Positions 6,573-13,404 are shown, counted from the first letter of the stretch. The stretch is 14,770 nucleotides of DNA from JAXHUA01 sp034189695 (GCA_034189695.1 JAXHUA010000120.1:1-14770); one strand, 5' to 3'. The notes: generated by a model from the sequence alone, not told the origin. Numbers and translations: made by a program.

Positions 6573-7979
6573 TCACTGGGAGTACTCGTAGGCACCGATA
6601 TCGTAGCCGGCGCCCTGGGGCCGGGCATTGCCCTCATAGTCCTCCGCGGGCGCGCCCTGGGCGGTGCCCGAGTCTATGGCCGCGCTGCCCGGGCAAAGGT
6701 GCAGGTCCCAGGCACCCAGGTCCTCGAAGAGCGCCCCCGCCTCGGTCACGGCCAGCGAGTGCGCGTCCTGACCGCTGTACGCGGTCCACTGCCCGGCGGC
6801 GACCTGGCTCAGGGAGAACTCGTCTTCGTAGCCAACGACAACAGCACGCTCAGCGTTGCCGCTGTGAAAGATGTTGCAGTCCCCCTGGTAGCCTGCCACC
6901 CCCATCTCCTCGAGGGCCAGGCCGATGTTGTCCCCACCGGCGACGATGCAGTTGTACATGTGCAGCGAGTCCTGCGAGTTCTCGACCCAGACATTGAAGG
7001 TGCCCGCGTCCACGAAGGTGCAGTTGCGCAGGGCGACCGTCTTCGGCGTTCCGCTCCAGTCGAGCTCGATGTTGGTCTCACCGTTGTGGTAGCTCACGCA
7101 GTTGACCACCTGTGTGTGCCCCCACACCTTGAAACCGGCGTTCCAGTTGTCGCGGGCCAGGCAACGGTTGAACGTCACGCCGGTATTCTCAGCCCCGCCG
7201 TCAAAACCATCGAACACATGATGTGCGATGCACCTGTTGAGGGTGAAGTCGTGCTGGTCCCCATGCCCAAGAGCGAAGCCGTCCACGTTCTGCTCAGGGT
7301 CTCTCCCTGTATGCGCGATGCAGTCATTCAGGACCCCGTTGTAGCAGACGTCGCTTCCGTCGGGGGAAGCGTCAAACCCGTAGAGGTCGAAGTCATGCAT
7401 CGTCACGCGGTCCAGCTCGAAATCGTGGGTAGCCAGAAGCCCGATGCCACAGGACGCATCGGCAACCTCACAGTCGGAGATCTCTATGTGGTCACAGTAC
7501 TCGATCCACACCGCGTTGCCGTTCCAGTTCCTTATCTCGAGGCCGACGAGCCTGACATATGACTTGCTGGAAATGATGAGGCCGTTCTCCGCCTCACTGC
7601 CGCTCCCATCGATCACCGGCTGCTCTCCCGAATAGGCGGAGAAGACGATATAACCGCTGGCGGCATTGCCCGAGTTGGCCACCTCTATGTTCTCATAGTA
7701 CGTGCCGCCCCTTATGTAGACCGTTTCGCCCGCCACCAGCACCTCCGCCGCGTGCTCAATCGTCCCCCACGGCTCGGTGACAGTGCCCGGACTGGCGTCG
7801 TTGCCGGTCGGAGAAACGTAGTACGCGCCGCCGGAAGCGGTCGGGGTCTGTGTCGCCTGAGACGCCGCCGTAGGCGTAGGCGTCGGCGTGGGCGTCGGAG
7901 TCGGATTTGCCTCCGCTCCCCGGCCACACCCGGCAACGAGAAGCAGCACGAGCACCAGGATAGTCAACACCTTCTTCAT
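6573..7979 (-). CDS. Surface lipoprotein with Pro-Thr linker and right-handed beta-helix
   Basis: A 468-residue predicted lipoprotein. Residues 1-18 are a signal peptide ending in the lipobox LVAGC, so Cys18 would be lipidated and the protein anchored outside the membrane. Then comes an NPTPTPTPTPTPT linker (about 25-37), AYYVSPTGNDASPGT-type start of a right-handed beta-helix, and many short strands with Cys/Asn-rich turns (for example LNRCIAHH, FNRCLARD, VVNCVSYHNG). The end, AIDSGT...DYEGNARP...YDIGAYEY, is the C-terminal motif common in secreted beta-helix proteins. The NVDGFALGHG segment recalls family 9 pectate lyases, but I cannot place their catalytic Lys, so polysaccharide lyase activity is possible, not shown; carbohydrate binding or adhesion would also fit. 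Start: the ATG at 7979 has AGGTGA five bases upstream; a GTG at 7988 is in frame but less good. Probably transcribed from its own promoter (8029-8057). Confidence 0.85.
   Translation of the reverse strand: MKKVLTILVLVLLLVAGCGRGAEANPTPTPTPTPTPTAASQATQTPTASGGAYYVSPTGNDASPGTVTEPWGTIEHAAEVLVAGETVYIRGGTYYENIEVANSGNAASGYIVFSAYSGEQPVIDGSGSEAENGLIISSKSYVRLVGLEIRNWNGNAVWIEYCDHIEISDCEVADASCGIGLLATHDFELDRVTMHDFDLYGFDASPDGSDVCYNGVLNDCIAHTGRDPEQNVDGFALGHGDQHDFTLNRCIAHHVFDGFDGGAENTGVTFNRCLARDNWNAGFKVWGHTQVVNCVSYHNGETNIELDWSGTPKTVALRNCTFVDAGTFNVWVENSQDSLHMYNCIVAGGDNIGLALEEMGVAGYQGDCNIFHSGNAERAVVVGYEDEFSLSQVAAGQWTAYSGQDAHSLAVTEAGALFEDLGAWDLHLCPGSAAIDSGTAQGAPAEDYEGNARPQGAGYDIGAYEYSQ
7869..7904 (-). repeat. 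Tandem hexamer encoding the (Pro-Thr)6 linker
   Basis: Six imperfect copies of a 6-base unit (CCN ACN on the coding strand) lie inside the lipoprotein gene and encode six Pro-Thr pairs. The copies differ at third positions, so the tract is not a pure microsatellite and would slip less. Gain or loss of a unit would keep the frame and only change linker length. Confidence 0.8.
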
Positions 7980-8028
7980 TGTCTTCACCTGTCACTGAAT
8001 TCTGGGCCATCTTCCGGATGGCTGTGAC

Positions 8029-8057
8029 ATGGTAGCCCTCCGACCGCGCGGCGTCAA
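8029..8057 (-). promoter_or_regulatory. Probable sigma-70-type promoter of the beta-helix lipoprotein gene
   Basis: On the - strand TTGACG (8057-8052, five of six consensus bases) is followed after exactly 17 bases by TACCAT (8034-8029, four of six). Transcription would begin about 43 bases before the ATG at 7979. The spacer contains the 8-base palindrome CCGCGCGG (8044-8051), which could be a protein site or just GC-rich chance. The rest of the 7989-8196 gap shows no gene. Confidence 0.5.
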
Positions 8058-8159
8058 CGATTGCCAGCAATGGGGAGAAAGATGAGGCCCAGCGACCTCA
8101 AGGTCACCGGGGACTCCGTAACGGGCGGCCGTTGGCGGCCCCCCCACAGAAACAGTCAA

Positions 8160-8185
8160 ACCCTGGCCGGGGAGGCGGCAAGGGT
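8160..8185 (-). terminator. Possible terminator after the ABC transporter operon
   Basis: On the - strand ACCCTTG and CCAGGGT can pair with one mismatch around a GC-rich loop, about 12 bases past the stop of the last permease gene. The bases that follow (TTGACTGTTTC) are only partly T-rich. It is in the right place for a terminator but is weak as a structure. Confidence 0.3.
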
Positions 8186-8196
8186 CAGCAGTCACT

Positions 8197-8946
8197 TCAG
8201 TCCCCTTTGCCCGACAGCACGATGTTCTCTCTGGTGAGAATGCGGGAGAGGTAGCCGACAACCGCCAGGGCAACGACCGTGCCGGCAAGATACCACAGTG
8301 CAAAAAGCCATGAGGCCAGGTTGATGGCTCCCAGGGCGATTCCCAGCGGGACCCCTATCATCAGACCGAACCCCAGGAGAAAGGAAGGCGCGATGGCTAT
8401 GTCGGGGTTGCTGGCGAGAGCGACAAGGACCATGAAGGCGAGCAGGGCGAAGAAGAGCAGGGGGTTGACTACCAGGCCGGTAAGCAGCGCCGGGACCGGC
8501 AAAACGAAATGGCCTGTCGCCGGGTATATGGTCGTCAGATTGACCACCAGCACAACCACGAGCGTGGCGACAAGGGAGATGCCGAACCCGGGCAGGAAGA
8601 CGGCCAGGCATTTGCCCATCCACAGGGCTCCGGGTTTCAGTGGGGTGGCCAGGAGGCACTCGATGTTGCCATTGACCTTCTCTCTGACGATGGGCAGGCT
8701 GGCGGAGACCCAGACGAAGGCGAGAAGGACAAACAGGGGCATGAAGTAGGCGACTAGCGCTATTATCAACTCCACCAAGGGCCTGGCTGCCTCCTCCCCC
8801 AGCCATACCTGTCTGCCCAGCACGATGCTGATGCCCGCCGCCGCGGCCACGGTGACCGCTCCCGCCGATACGACCATGACCCGGAAGGCAGTGGTCTGCC
8901 GGTGTTCCCGGAAATCCCTGCGGAGGACTATGCTCACAGCTCTCAA
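8197..8946 (-). CDS. ABC-2 type transporter permease (second of a pair)
   Basis: A 249-residue membrane subunit of an ABC-2 exporter. Six hydrophobic segments are visible, at about 24-44, 60-82, 114-138, 148-172, 180-205 and 211-232. A conserved cytoplasmic stretch reads REKVNGNIECLLATPLKPG, then LWMGKCLAVFLPG (about 88-120), closely matching the same stretch in the permease just upstream; the C-termini also match (ILTRENIVLS here, RLTRERIVLS there). The two are therefore paralogues and probably form a heterodimer with the ATPase encoded first. Start: the TTG at 8946 has GGAG six bases upstream and follows the preceding stop by 10 bases; a GTG at 8937 is the alternative. The substrate cannot be read from the sequence. 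It is the last gene of the operon. Confidence 0.87.
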   Translation of the reverse strand: MRAVSIVLRRDFREHRQTTAFRVMVVSAGAVTVAAAAGISIVLGRQVWLGEEAARPLVELIIALVAYFMPLFVLLAFVWVSASLPIVREKVNGNIECLLATPLKPGALWMGKCLAVFLPGFGISLVATLVVVLVVNLTTIYPATGHFVLPVPALLTGLVVNPLLFFALLAFMVLVALASNPDIAIAPSFLLGFGLMIGVPLGIALGAINLASWLFALWYLAGTVVALAVVGYLSRILTRENIVLSGKGD

Positions 8947-8956
8947 GTCGGGCTCC

Positions 8957-9697
8957 CTAGCGCGAGAGGACTATCCTCTCCCTGGTGAGACGCGTTCGAA
9001 GCAGGAAGGCGATGATGCCGATTACGACAGCCAGGCCGAGATTCGCCAGGGTGAAGGGCCAGGAAGCGGCGTCCAGAACACCGTGGACCACGAGGTTGAT
9101 TATCAGCGCGGCGAAAACAGGCAGGAAGACCTGGACAATCACGTTGCCGGTGGCCGGATTGCCGGTCAGCCCGATAACATGCACCAGCAGGCTCAGGCTG
9201 AGGTAGATAAGCGGCAACGCTACGAAGCTGCTGATGGCTATCCAGGGAGTGAAAAGGAAGCCTAACGTGGGAACGAAATAGGCGTAGTTGACCGCCACCA
9301 GCGCAATCAGGGCTAAGACCACCCCCAGTACCAGGCCGGGCAGGAAAACGGCCAGGCTCTTGGCCGTCCAGATGTGGCTCGCTTTGAGCGGCGTCGCCAG
9401 GAGCGCCGCCATGCTTCCCCGCGACTTCTCCCGGGTCATCGTCTGGAAGCCGAATGCATTCAGATTCACCCCCAGACCGACAAGGCAGACAGCGTAGACA
9501 ACCACGCCAAGATACGCTTCCATCGCAGTCCTGTCGGGTAGCTCCGCCTCCATCGCCGGAGCTATCAGCAGAAGGCACAGGGCCAGGACCGTTCCAACAA
9601 TGCATATCAACACCACGGCGATCGCCAGAGCCATAACAACCTTCGACCCCAGGTTGTTCCTGATACTCGCCGTGGTTATCAGGGCTATGTCTCTCAT
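8957..9697 (-). CDS. ABC-2 type transporter permease (first of a pair)
   Basis: A 246-residue membrane subunit of an ABC-2 exporter. Hydrophobic segments lie at about 20-48, 64-80, 111-135, 140-165, 175-205 and 210-232. The cytoplasmic REKSRGSMAALLATPLK, then IWTAKSLAVFLPG (about 94-120) is shared with the downstream permease. The ATG overlaps the stop of the ATPase gene in ATGA (9697-9694), with AAAGAGGT upstream inside the ATPase gene, so translation is likely coupled and the subunits made in fixed ratio. The shared motifs point to a duplication that gave the two permeases. What is exported is unknown; efflux of drugs, lipids or peptides would all fit this family. Confidence 0.88.
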   Translation of the reverse strand: MRDIALITTASIRNNLGSKVVMALAIAVVLICIVGTVLALCLLLIAPAMEAELPDRTAMEAYLGVVVYAVCLVGLGVNLNAFGFQTMTREKSRGSMAALLATPLKASHIWTAKSLAVFLPGLVLGVVLALIALVAVNYAYFVPTLGFLFTPWIAISSFVALPLIYLSLSLLVHVIGLTGNPATGNVIVQVFLPVFAALIINLVVHGVLDAASWPFTLANLGLAVVIGIIAFLLRTRLTRERIVLSR

Positions 9698-10620
9698 ATC
9701 GGCTCGACCTCTTTCAGAATGGCGGAGTACATCTCCTCCAGGGTGGCTTCCTGCCGCGCCGCGCCCTCGATTTTGACCCCGCGTCCGGTCAGCACGCCTA
9801 TGATGTCCGACACCTCCGTCCCCTCCTGCGGGGAGAACACAAGGCTTCTTTCCTTCTTCTCCCGCAGTCCCAGTTGAGACAGGCCCCTCAGTTCATCCAG
9901 CAAAGCTTGAGGGATCTCACCGGCCGTCTCAATCACCACGACGCCCCCACCCTGCCCCCGTCGCAGCGTCTCCGTTTCACCGTAAAGCCTGATCTCACCC
10001 CGGTCTATCAGGGCGATGCGGTTACAGATTCTCTGCACCTCATCCAGGTTGTGGGAGCTCAGGAAGACGGTCTTGTCCCTGTGATGGGCCACGTCGAGCA
10101 TGATCTGCCTCACCTCTATCTGCCCCGTCGGGTCGACTCCGGCCGTGGGCTCATCCAGGACGAGCACCTCCGGGTCATGGGTCATCGCCCGGGCCAGAGC
10201 CAGCCTCTGCCTCATCCCCTTGGAGTAGGTGCCGACCCTGTCTTTCGCCCGGTTACTCAAGCCCACTGCCCGCAGGACTTCGGCAATCCTCCGCCCGGCG
10301 CTGGACAGCCCGTAGATTCGCGCATAGAACTCCAGGTTCTCTTCAGCCGTCATATTGTCGTAGAGGCCGTCCGGGTCGAGGGCGAAGCCTATCTTCCTCC
10401 TGATCTCGCTCCCGGATATGTCCTGCCCCATGATATCGAGCCTGCCGGAGTCGGCTTCAAGCAGGCCGAGGAGTATCCTGATGGTAGTGGTCTTGCCGGC
10501 CCCGTTGGGGCCGAGATAGCCGAAGATGTCACCCCGTGCCACGGTGAAGCTTATCCCCTTCAGGACCTCCCTGTCCCCCAGCGTCTTCCTGACGTTCTCC
10601 AGGCTTATCGCTGTACTCAT
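9694..10620 (-). CDS. ABC transporter ATP-binding protein (NatA/CcmA type)
   Basis: A 308-residue ATPase that drives the two permeases encoded after it. Walker A GPNGAGKT (37-44), signature region TYSKGMRQR (131-139, SKGM in place of SGGQ), Walker B VLVLDEP (152-158) and switch His190 are all present, so ATP hydrolysis should be intact. At the Q-loop position the segment reads FALDPDGLYDNMT, with Asp82 about where Gln usually stands; this occurs in other drug-export type ABC-2 ATPases. Residues 225-308 are the extra C-terminal domain of this subfamily. The ATG at 10620 has GAGG eight bases upstream and lies 18 bases after the AbrB-type gene, and the stop overlaps the next start by 4 bases. 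The context says one operon: regulator, ATPase, permease, permease. Confidence 0.95.
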   Translation of the reverse strand: MSTAISLENVRKTLGDREVLKGISFTVARGDIFGYLGPNGAGKTTTIRILLGLLEADSGRLDIMGQDISGSEIRRKIGFALDPDGLYDNMTAEENLEFYARIYGLSSAGRRIAEVLRAVGLSNRAKDRVGTYSKGMRQRLALARAMTHDPEVLVLDEPTAGVDPTGQIEVRQIMLDVAHHRDKTVFLSSHNLDEVQRICNRIALIDRGEIRLYGETETLRRGQGGGVVVIETAGEIPQALLDELRGLSQLGLREKKERSLVFSPQEGTEVSDIIGVLTGRGVKIEGAARQEATLEEMYSAILKEVEPI

Positions 10621-10638
10621 TGTGATAACCTCGCAGCG

Positions 10639-10911
10639 TTACGTCCCGGTCTTGTCGTCCGTTTCCGGCGCTTCACTCCCTCCGTGTCTCCACCCCGACC
10701 CTATTGCGCGAATCAGGTCAGCGCCGAACCCCATCTCTCCTACGATACCAATGGTCGTAATCCAGAGTCCCGCCTTCAGGTCCCCGAAAACGAGCAGCTT
10801 ATCACCAGCGGCAATGTCGAAGTCCCTCCTGGCATCCGCCGGTATGACTATCTGTCCCCGTTCGCTTACAGTAACCGAGCCGTAGAACTTCTTGCCTTCT
10901 GGTGGCTCCAC
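10639..10911 (-). CDS. AbrB/MazE/SpoVT-type DNA-binding regulator
   Basis: A 90-residue protein. Residues 8-52 (KKFYGSVTVSERGQIVIPADARRDFDI..GDKLLVF..) form a swapped-hairpin AbrB-type DNA-binding domain; VSERGQIVIP and the R-x-x-F/Y-x-I-x-x-G-D pattern are diagnostic. The rest (53-90) is a short hydrophobic stretch, IGIVGEMGFGADLIRAIG, then a polar tail. Members of this family act as dimers, often controlling their own operon, and here the gene leads an ABC-2 export operon, so it is the likely local regulator. There is no toxin gene beside it, so a MazE-like antitoxin role is unlikely. The GTG at 10911 has AGGG five bases upstream. A near-consensus promoter lies upstream (10965-10994). Confidence 0.9.
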   Translation of the reverse strand: MEPPEGKKFYGSVTVSERGQIVIPADARRDFDIAAGDKLLVFGDLKAGLWITTIGIVGEMGFGADLIRAIGSGWRHGGSEAPETDDKTGT

Positions 10912-10939
10912 TGTCCCTACCCCTTTCGCACGTGTTTAC

Positions 10940-10952
10940 CATGTATATCATG
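10940..10952 (-). promoter_or_regulatory. Possible operator: CATG-N5-CATG beside the abrB-like promoter
   Basis: Two CATG palindromes spaced by five bases (10940-10943 and 10949-10952) lie between the -10 box and the Shine-Dalgarno site of the AbrB-like gene; the sequence also shows the direct repeat ATGTAT at 10941-10946 and 10950-10955. AbrB-type proteins often bind AT-rich sites near their own promoter. That this is such a site is inference. Confidence 0.35.
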
Positions 10953-10964
10953 TATCCAATGCAA

Positions 10965-10994
10965 ATCATACTATCCGGATGGAGAGGCTGTCAA
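10965..10994 (-). promoter_or_regulatory. Near-consensus promoter of the AbrB-ABC operon
   Basis: On the - strand TTGACA (10994-10989, perfect) is followed after 18 bases by TATGAT (10970-10965, five of six). Transcription would start about 10958, leaving a short leader before the GTG at 10911. This local AT-rich stretch stands out from the GC-rich surroundings. Confidence 0.75.
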
Positions 10995-11072
10995 CTGCGA
11001 ACCATGCCTGCACACGCATTCCCGTCGCCCGCCGTGGTTGCGTTGGGAGGTGACACAAAGGCGAAACCGGTA

Positions 11073-11091
11073 CAGTCGCCTCAGGCGACTG
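11073..11091. terminator. Perfect 9-bp inverted repeat between marR and the ABC operon
   Basis: CAGTCGCCT (11073-11081) and AGGCGACTG (11083-11091) are perfect reverse complements around one base; as RNA this gives an 8-bp stem with a TCA loop. It lies about 80 bases past the marR stop, so it may end marR transcription, but only a short TTT follows on that strand. It could instead be a protein-binding palindrome. I see no gene in 10995-11169. Confidence 0.45.
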
Positions 11092-11169
11092 CTGAAGCAG
11101 CGGCTGGATTCAAATCACCGGTGCCGCCAGCTACGGGGCGAGGTCACGTGCCGGTGCGGACTCTTCGAT

Positions 11170-11610
11170 CTACGCCGCGTGAGCCCTACCGGCCCTGATC
11201 AGCGACGTGAGTCCCCGCGCCAGGCTGGCAAGCTCATCTCCACTCATGCGGGCCAGAGCCTCGTACATGTGGCCTTTTCTCCTCTGCCTGAGCGTGGCCA
11301 CGAGCTCTTCCCCTTTGGCCGTTGCCCGAAGCAGCAGCATACGGCGGTCTTCGGCGTTCTCCGTGCGGCTCACCAGCCCCTGCTTCACCAGCCGGTCCAC
11401 TATGCCGGTAGTGTTGGTCGGGGTGACCTTCAGCGCCGCCGCCAGGTTGGACGGGCTGGTGCACCCCTGATCGCTGATGAAGAACAGGCTCTTCAGCTGG
11501 GCAATGGTGAGGCTCAGGTTCATCCAGACATCAAGCTCATACTGTCCCCGAACCCGGTCCACCTCCCGCTGAAGCTTGATAACCTCCTCTATCTTCTCCA
11601 CTCTCTCCAT
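11170..11610 (-). CDS. MarR-family transcriptional regulator
   Basis: A 146-residue winged-helix regulator. Helix 1 (MERVEKIEEVIKLQREV) is followed by the DNA-binding core: LTIAQLKSLFFI (34-45), SPSNLAAALKVTPTNTTGIVDRLVKQGLV (52-80, recognition helix near 63-77) and the wing ENAEDRRMLLLRATAKG (84-100), where DRR is the family's hallmark. Such proteins usually act as dimers that repress a nearby efflux gene and let go when a small molecule binds. Start: the ATG at 11610 has GAGGG four bases upstream. The frame stays open upstream to 11757, but the extra residues cross the inverted repeat and promoter and do not look like MarR. A perfect inverted repeat at 11625-11663 and a promoter on the opposite strand aimed at an MFS gene fit autoregulation plus control of that gene. 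Confidence 0.92.
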   Translation of the reverse strand: MERVEKIEEVIKLQREVDRVRGQYELDVWMNLSLTIAQLKSLFFISDQGCTSPSNLAAALKVTPTNTTGIVDRLVKQGLVSRTENAEDRRMLLLRATAKGEELVATLRQRRKGHMYEALARMSGDELASLARGLTSLIRAGRAHAA

Positions 11611-11624
11611 CGTACCCTCGCCAC

Positions 11625-11663
11625 TAGTGAATGTTGTGTTGACACTGTAACTAACATTCACTA
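11625..11663. promoter_or_regulatory. Perfect 11-bp inverted repeat, likely MarR operator
   Basis: TAGTGAATGTT (11625-11635) and AACATTCACTA (11653-11663) are exact reverse complements with a 17-base spacer. The repeat starts 15 bases before the marR ATG and brackets a strong + strand promoter. MarR proteins bind palindromes in such places, though their sites usually have a shorter spacing, so each arm might hold a separate dimer or the arms might be looped. The left end also overlaps a second palindrome, CACTAGTG (11622-11629). Confidence 0.65.
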
Positions 11664-11667
11664 AAAT
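11639..11667 (+). promoter_or_regulatory. Near-consensus + strand promoter toward the MFS gene
   Basis: TTGACA (11639-11644, perfect) is followed after exactly 17 bases by TAAAAT (11662-11667, five of six). The -35 box lies in the spacer of the inverted repeat and the -10 box overlaps its right arm, so a bound repressor would block it. Transcription would start near 11674, about 340 bases before the MFS start. The stretch between (11675-12015) contains no ORF that I recognise. Confidence 0.7.
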
Positions 11668-12015
11668 GTCAAAGGACACGGTTCGGAGGTTCCCCAGCCA
11701 GGCGTGCGAAACAGGGTACTCGAAGCAGCCGTTGGCCTGTGCACTCCTGGAGAGCAACTGGCTTCACATCCCATTATGGATACGTCAGGCAAGCCGATCC
11801 CCCCTCTCCAATCACCTGGAGGACTGGACCTGCAGCTCACGCAAGCCTGCCAGAGGAAACATGCCCCAGAGCCGGACGCGGTCATTCCCATGAAGAGGGG
11901 GACCATCTCGTGGAGCTGTCCGCCGCAGTATTCCCGACGTGCGTGGGAGTGGACCGCTGCCCGTGGGTGAAGCGTGACCCAGAGGAAAGACCGCACCTCT
12001 GGTCATAATGAAAGG

Positions 12016-13005
12016 ATGGGCACTTCACGTTACATGGATGTGATTACACGGGTTCGAGCAAGAACGGGTGAGGTCTTCTACGGCTGGTGGATGCTTGCTA
12101 TCGGTTCCGCACTCTACTTCGTTGGCATGGGCTCGGTGTTCTATGGATTCAATGTCTTCTTCAACCCCATGGTTGCCGAGTTCGGCTGGTCCAGTGCGGT
12201 CACTTCAGGGGCGTATTCGCTGTCCCGCCTGGAGGGAGGCGTACAGGGACTCGTCGTCGGCCCGCTGATCGACAAGTTCGGCGCAAGGCTCCTCATGGTC
12301 GTTGGCTTTGTCCTCACCGGAGTAGGTTTCCTTCTGCTTCCCCTGGTGCAGACTCCGTTGAGTTTCTACCTCATCTTTGGCCTGCTCATTACCATGGGCT
12401 ACAGTACCGGGTGCGGCCTGGCCACCACCACCCTCGCGGCCAACTGGTTTGTCCAGAAGAGAGGCCGCGCCATGTCCATACTGTACGCCGTTGGCGGTTT
12501 CGGCGGTGCCGCCATCGTGCCCACCTTCGGTCTTCTGATAACTCACTATGGCTGGCGGGAGGCATCGATCATCATAGGGGTCGTGATGCTCGTAGTGGGC
12601 ATTCCACTGTCGCTCCTGGTCAAGAGCAGGCCGGAGGACAAAGGCCTGTTGCCTGATGGCAAGGTGGAAGTCGCTTCTTCAGATACAATCCCTACAGCAC
12701 AACACAGTGAGTTGGAGAAGCCATCTTCACGACCTGACGGCAGGGTGGAGGTGGATTTCACGCTCAGGGAGGTGATAAGGACACAGGCGTTCTGGATGTA
12801 TGGCATAGCTTTTGTACTCCGTGTCTGCATTCTCAGCACGATCGTAATACACGAGATGCCCCACCTGATCAATAGGGGTCTGACCTATGAAGCTGCGGCC
12901 GGTGTTCTCGGCGCAATGATCCTCATAAGCGTACCGGGAAGGCTTGTGTTCGGCTGGCTTGGCGACAGATTTGACACAGGCGCCTGTTGTTCTACTCATG
13001 CATAA
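12016..13005 (+). pseudogene. MFS transporter, N-terminal part (frameshifted near 12978)
   Basis: About the first nine membrane helices of a major facilitator protein: GEVFYGWWMLAIGSALYF leads into helix 1, then FNVFFNPMVAEFGWS, the helix 2-3 loop GPLIDKFGARLLMVVG (the MFS signature D-R/K-x-G-x-R), helices 4-6 with GYSTGCGLATTTLAANWFV, a central hydrophilic loop with two similar PDGKVEV/PDGRVEV stretches, then helices 7-9. The second signature GWLGDRFDT is reached and then the frame runs into 10 foreign residues and a TAA at 13003. The remaining helices continue in another frame. Start is uncertain: ATG 12016 and ATG 12034 both fit homologue length, GTG 11974 is in frame too, and none has a well-spaced Shine-Dalgarno site. 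It resembles oxalate/formate-antiporter-type MFS proteins; substrate unknown. A MarR-type operator/promoter lies upstream. Confidence 0.85.
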
Positions 13006-13379
13006 TGCAGGCGGTAGGGATATGGGTCCTGATCTATACCAGTGACCTCTGGATGGCATACCTCTTCGTGATAATCTTTGGCTTTGGATATGGAGCGTCG
13101 CTGCCTCTGTCACAGTCGTTCAGGGGACTGCTTTTCGGACGGAAGACATTCGCTACGGTGGGAGGGATAGTATTTGCGGCGAGCACCATCACGACTGTGG
13201 CCGCGCCTGTGATTTCGGGCTATCTGTATGATATTACGGGCAGCTACGGTGCGGGACTGTATATCATGATGGGAATAATCATCCTGTCAGGGATAGCCTT
13301 CTTGCTGATAAAGTACCCCAAGCCGCCGGCGCGGCTCGCGGGTGCACCCATGACCGCTGACCCGCCACAGGCCCCGTGA
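12978..13379 (+). pseudogene. MFS transporter, C-terminal part (continuation after frameshift)
   Basis: About 133 residues that complete the MFS protein in a different frame: from the AGG at 12978 it reads RRLLFYSCIMQAVGIWVLIY, then helices 10-12 (MAYLFVIIFGFGYGASLPL, FAASTITTVAAPVISGYLYD, LYIMMGIIILSGIAFLLIKY) and a Pro-rich tail. Joined to the upstream part at DRFDT it gives a normal full-length transporter of about 454 residues, so one base is missing around 12976-12980. No slippery heptamer is seen there, so programmed frameshifting is unlikely. Both halves keep good protein sequence, so the break is recent or a sequencing/assembly error. Confidence 0.85.
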
Positions 13380-13389
13380 GCCGGTTGAT

Positions 13390-13404
13390 GAAGCATTGTG
13401 CTTC
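13390..13404 (+). terminator. Small hairpin after the MFS gene
   Basis: GAAGCA (13390-13395) pairs with TGCTTC (13399-13404) around a TTG loop, 11 bases past the MFS stop. No T-run follows, so it is only a weak terminator candidate. The rest of the 13380-13645 gap, between two convergent genes, shows nothing I recognise. Confidence 0.3.

Noticed and set aside
6699..7562. Open frame on the + strand inside the beta-helix lipoprotein gene
   Set aside because: The - strand product has a lipobox, linker and beta-helix repeats; the + strand translation has no recognisable features.
5883..7979. HEPN-like gene and lipoprotein gene as a toxin-antitoxin or defence pair
   Set aside because: The neighbour is an exported lipoprotein about 150 bases away with its own probable promoter; nothing links them functionally.
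11100..11135. tRNA-like 3' piece (GGATTCAAATC followed by GCCA), possible tRNA remnant or attachment site
   Set aside because: The flanking bases do not form a T-stem, and no acceptor or anticodon arm is found upstream. A similar GGATTCAAAC near 13607 fails in the same way.
9874..11664. Long open frame on the + strand antisense to the ATPase, AbrB and MarR genes
   Set aside because: It is the shadow of well-supported - strand genes with clear motifs; its residues show no domain pattern and it crosses two promoters.
11611..11757. N-terminal extension of MarR by 49 residues
   Set aside because: It would translate the inverted repeat and promoter, gives no MarR-like sequence, and the ATG at 11610 has its own Shine-Dalgarno site.
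11666..11893. Small + strand ORF of 75 residues starting in the promoter
   Set aside because: Its ATG overlaps the -10 box so it would lie upstream of the transcription start, and the product has no recognisable features.
12970..12990. Programmed -1 ribosomal frameshift in the MFS gene
   Set aside because: No X-XXY-YYZ heptamer or clear downstream structure is present; a one-base deletion or sequencing error is simpler.
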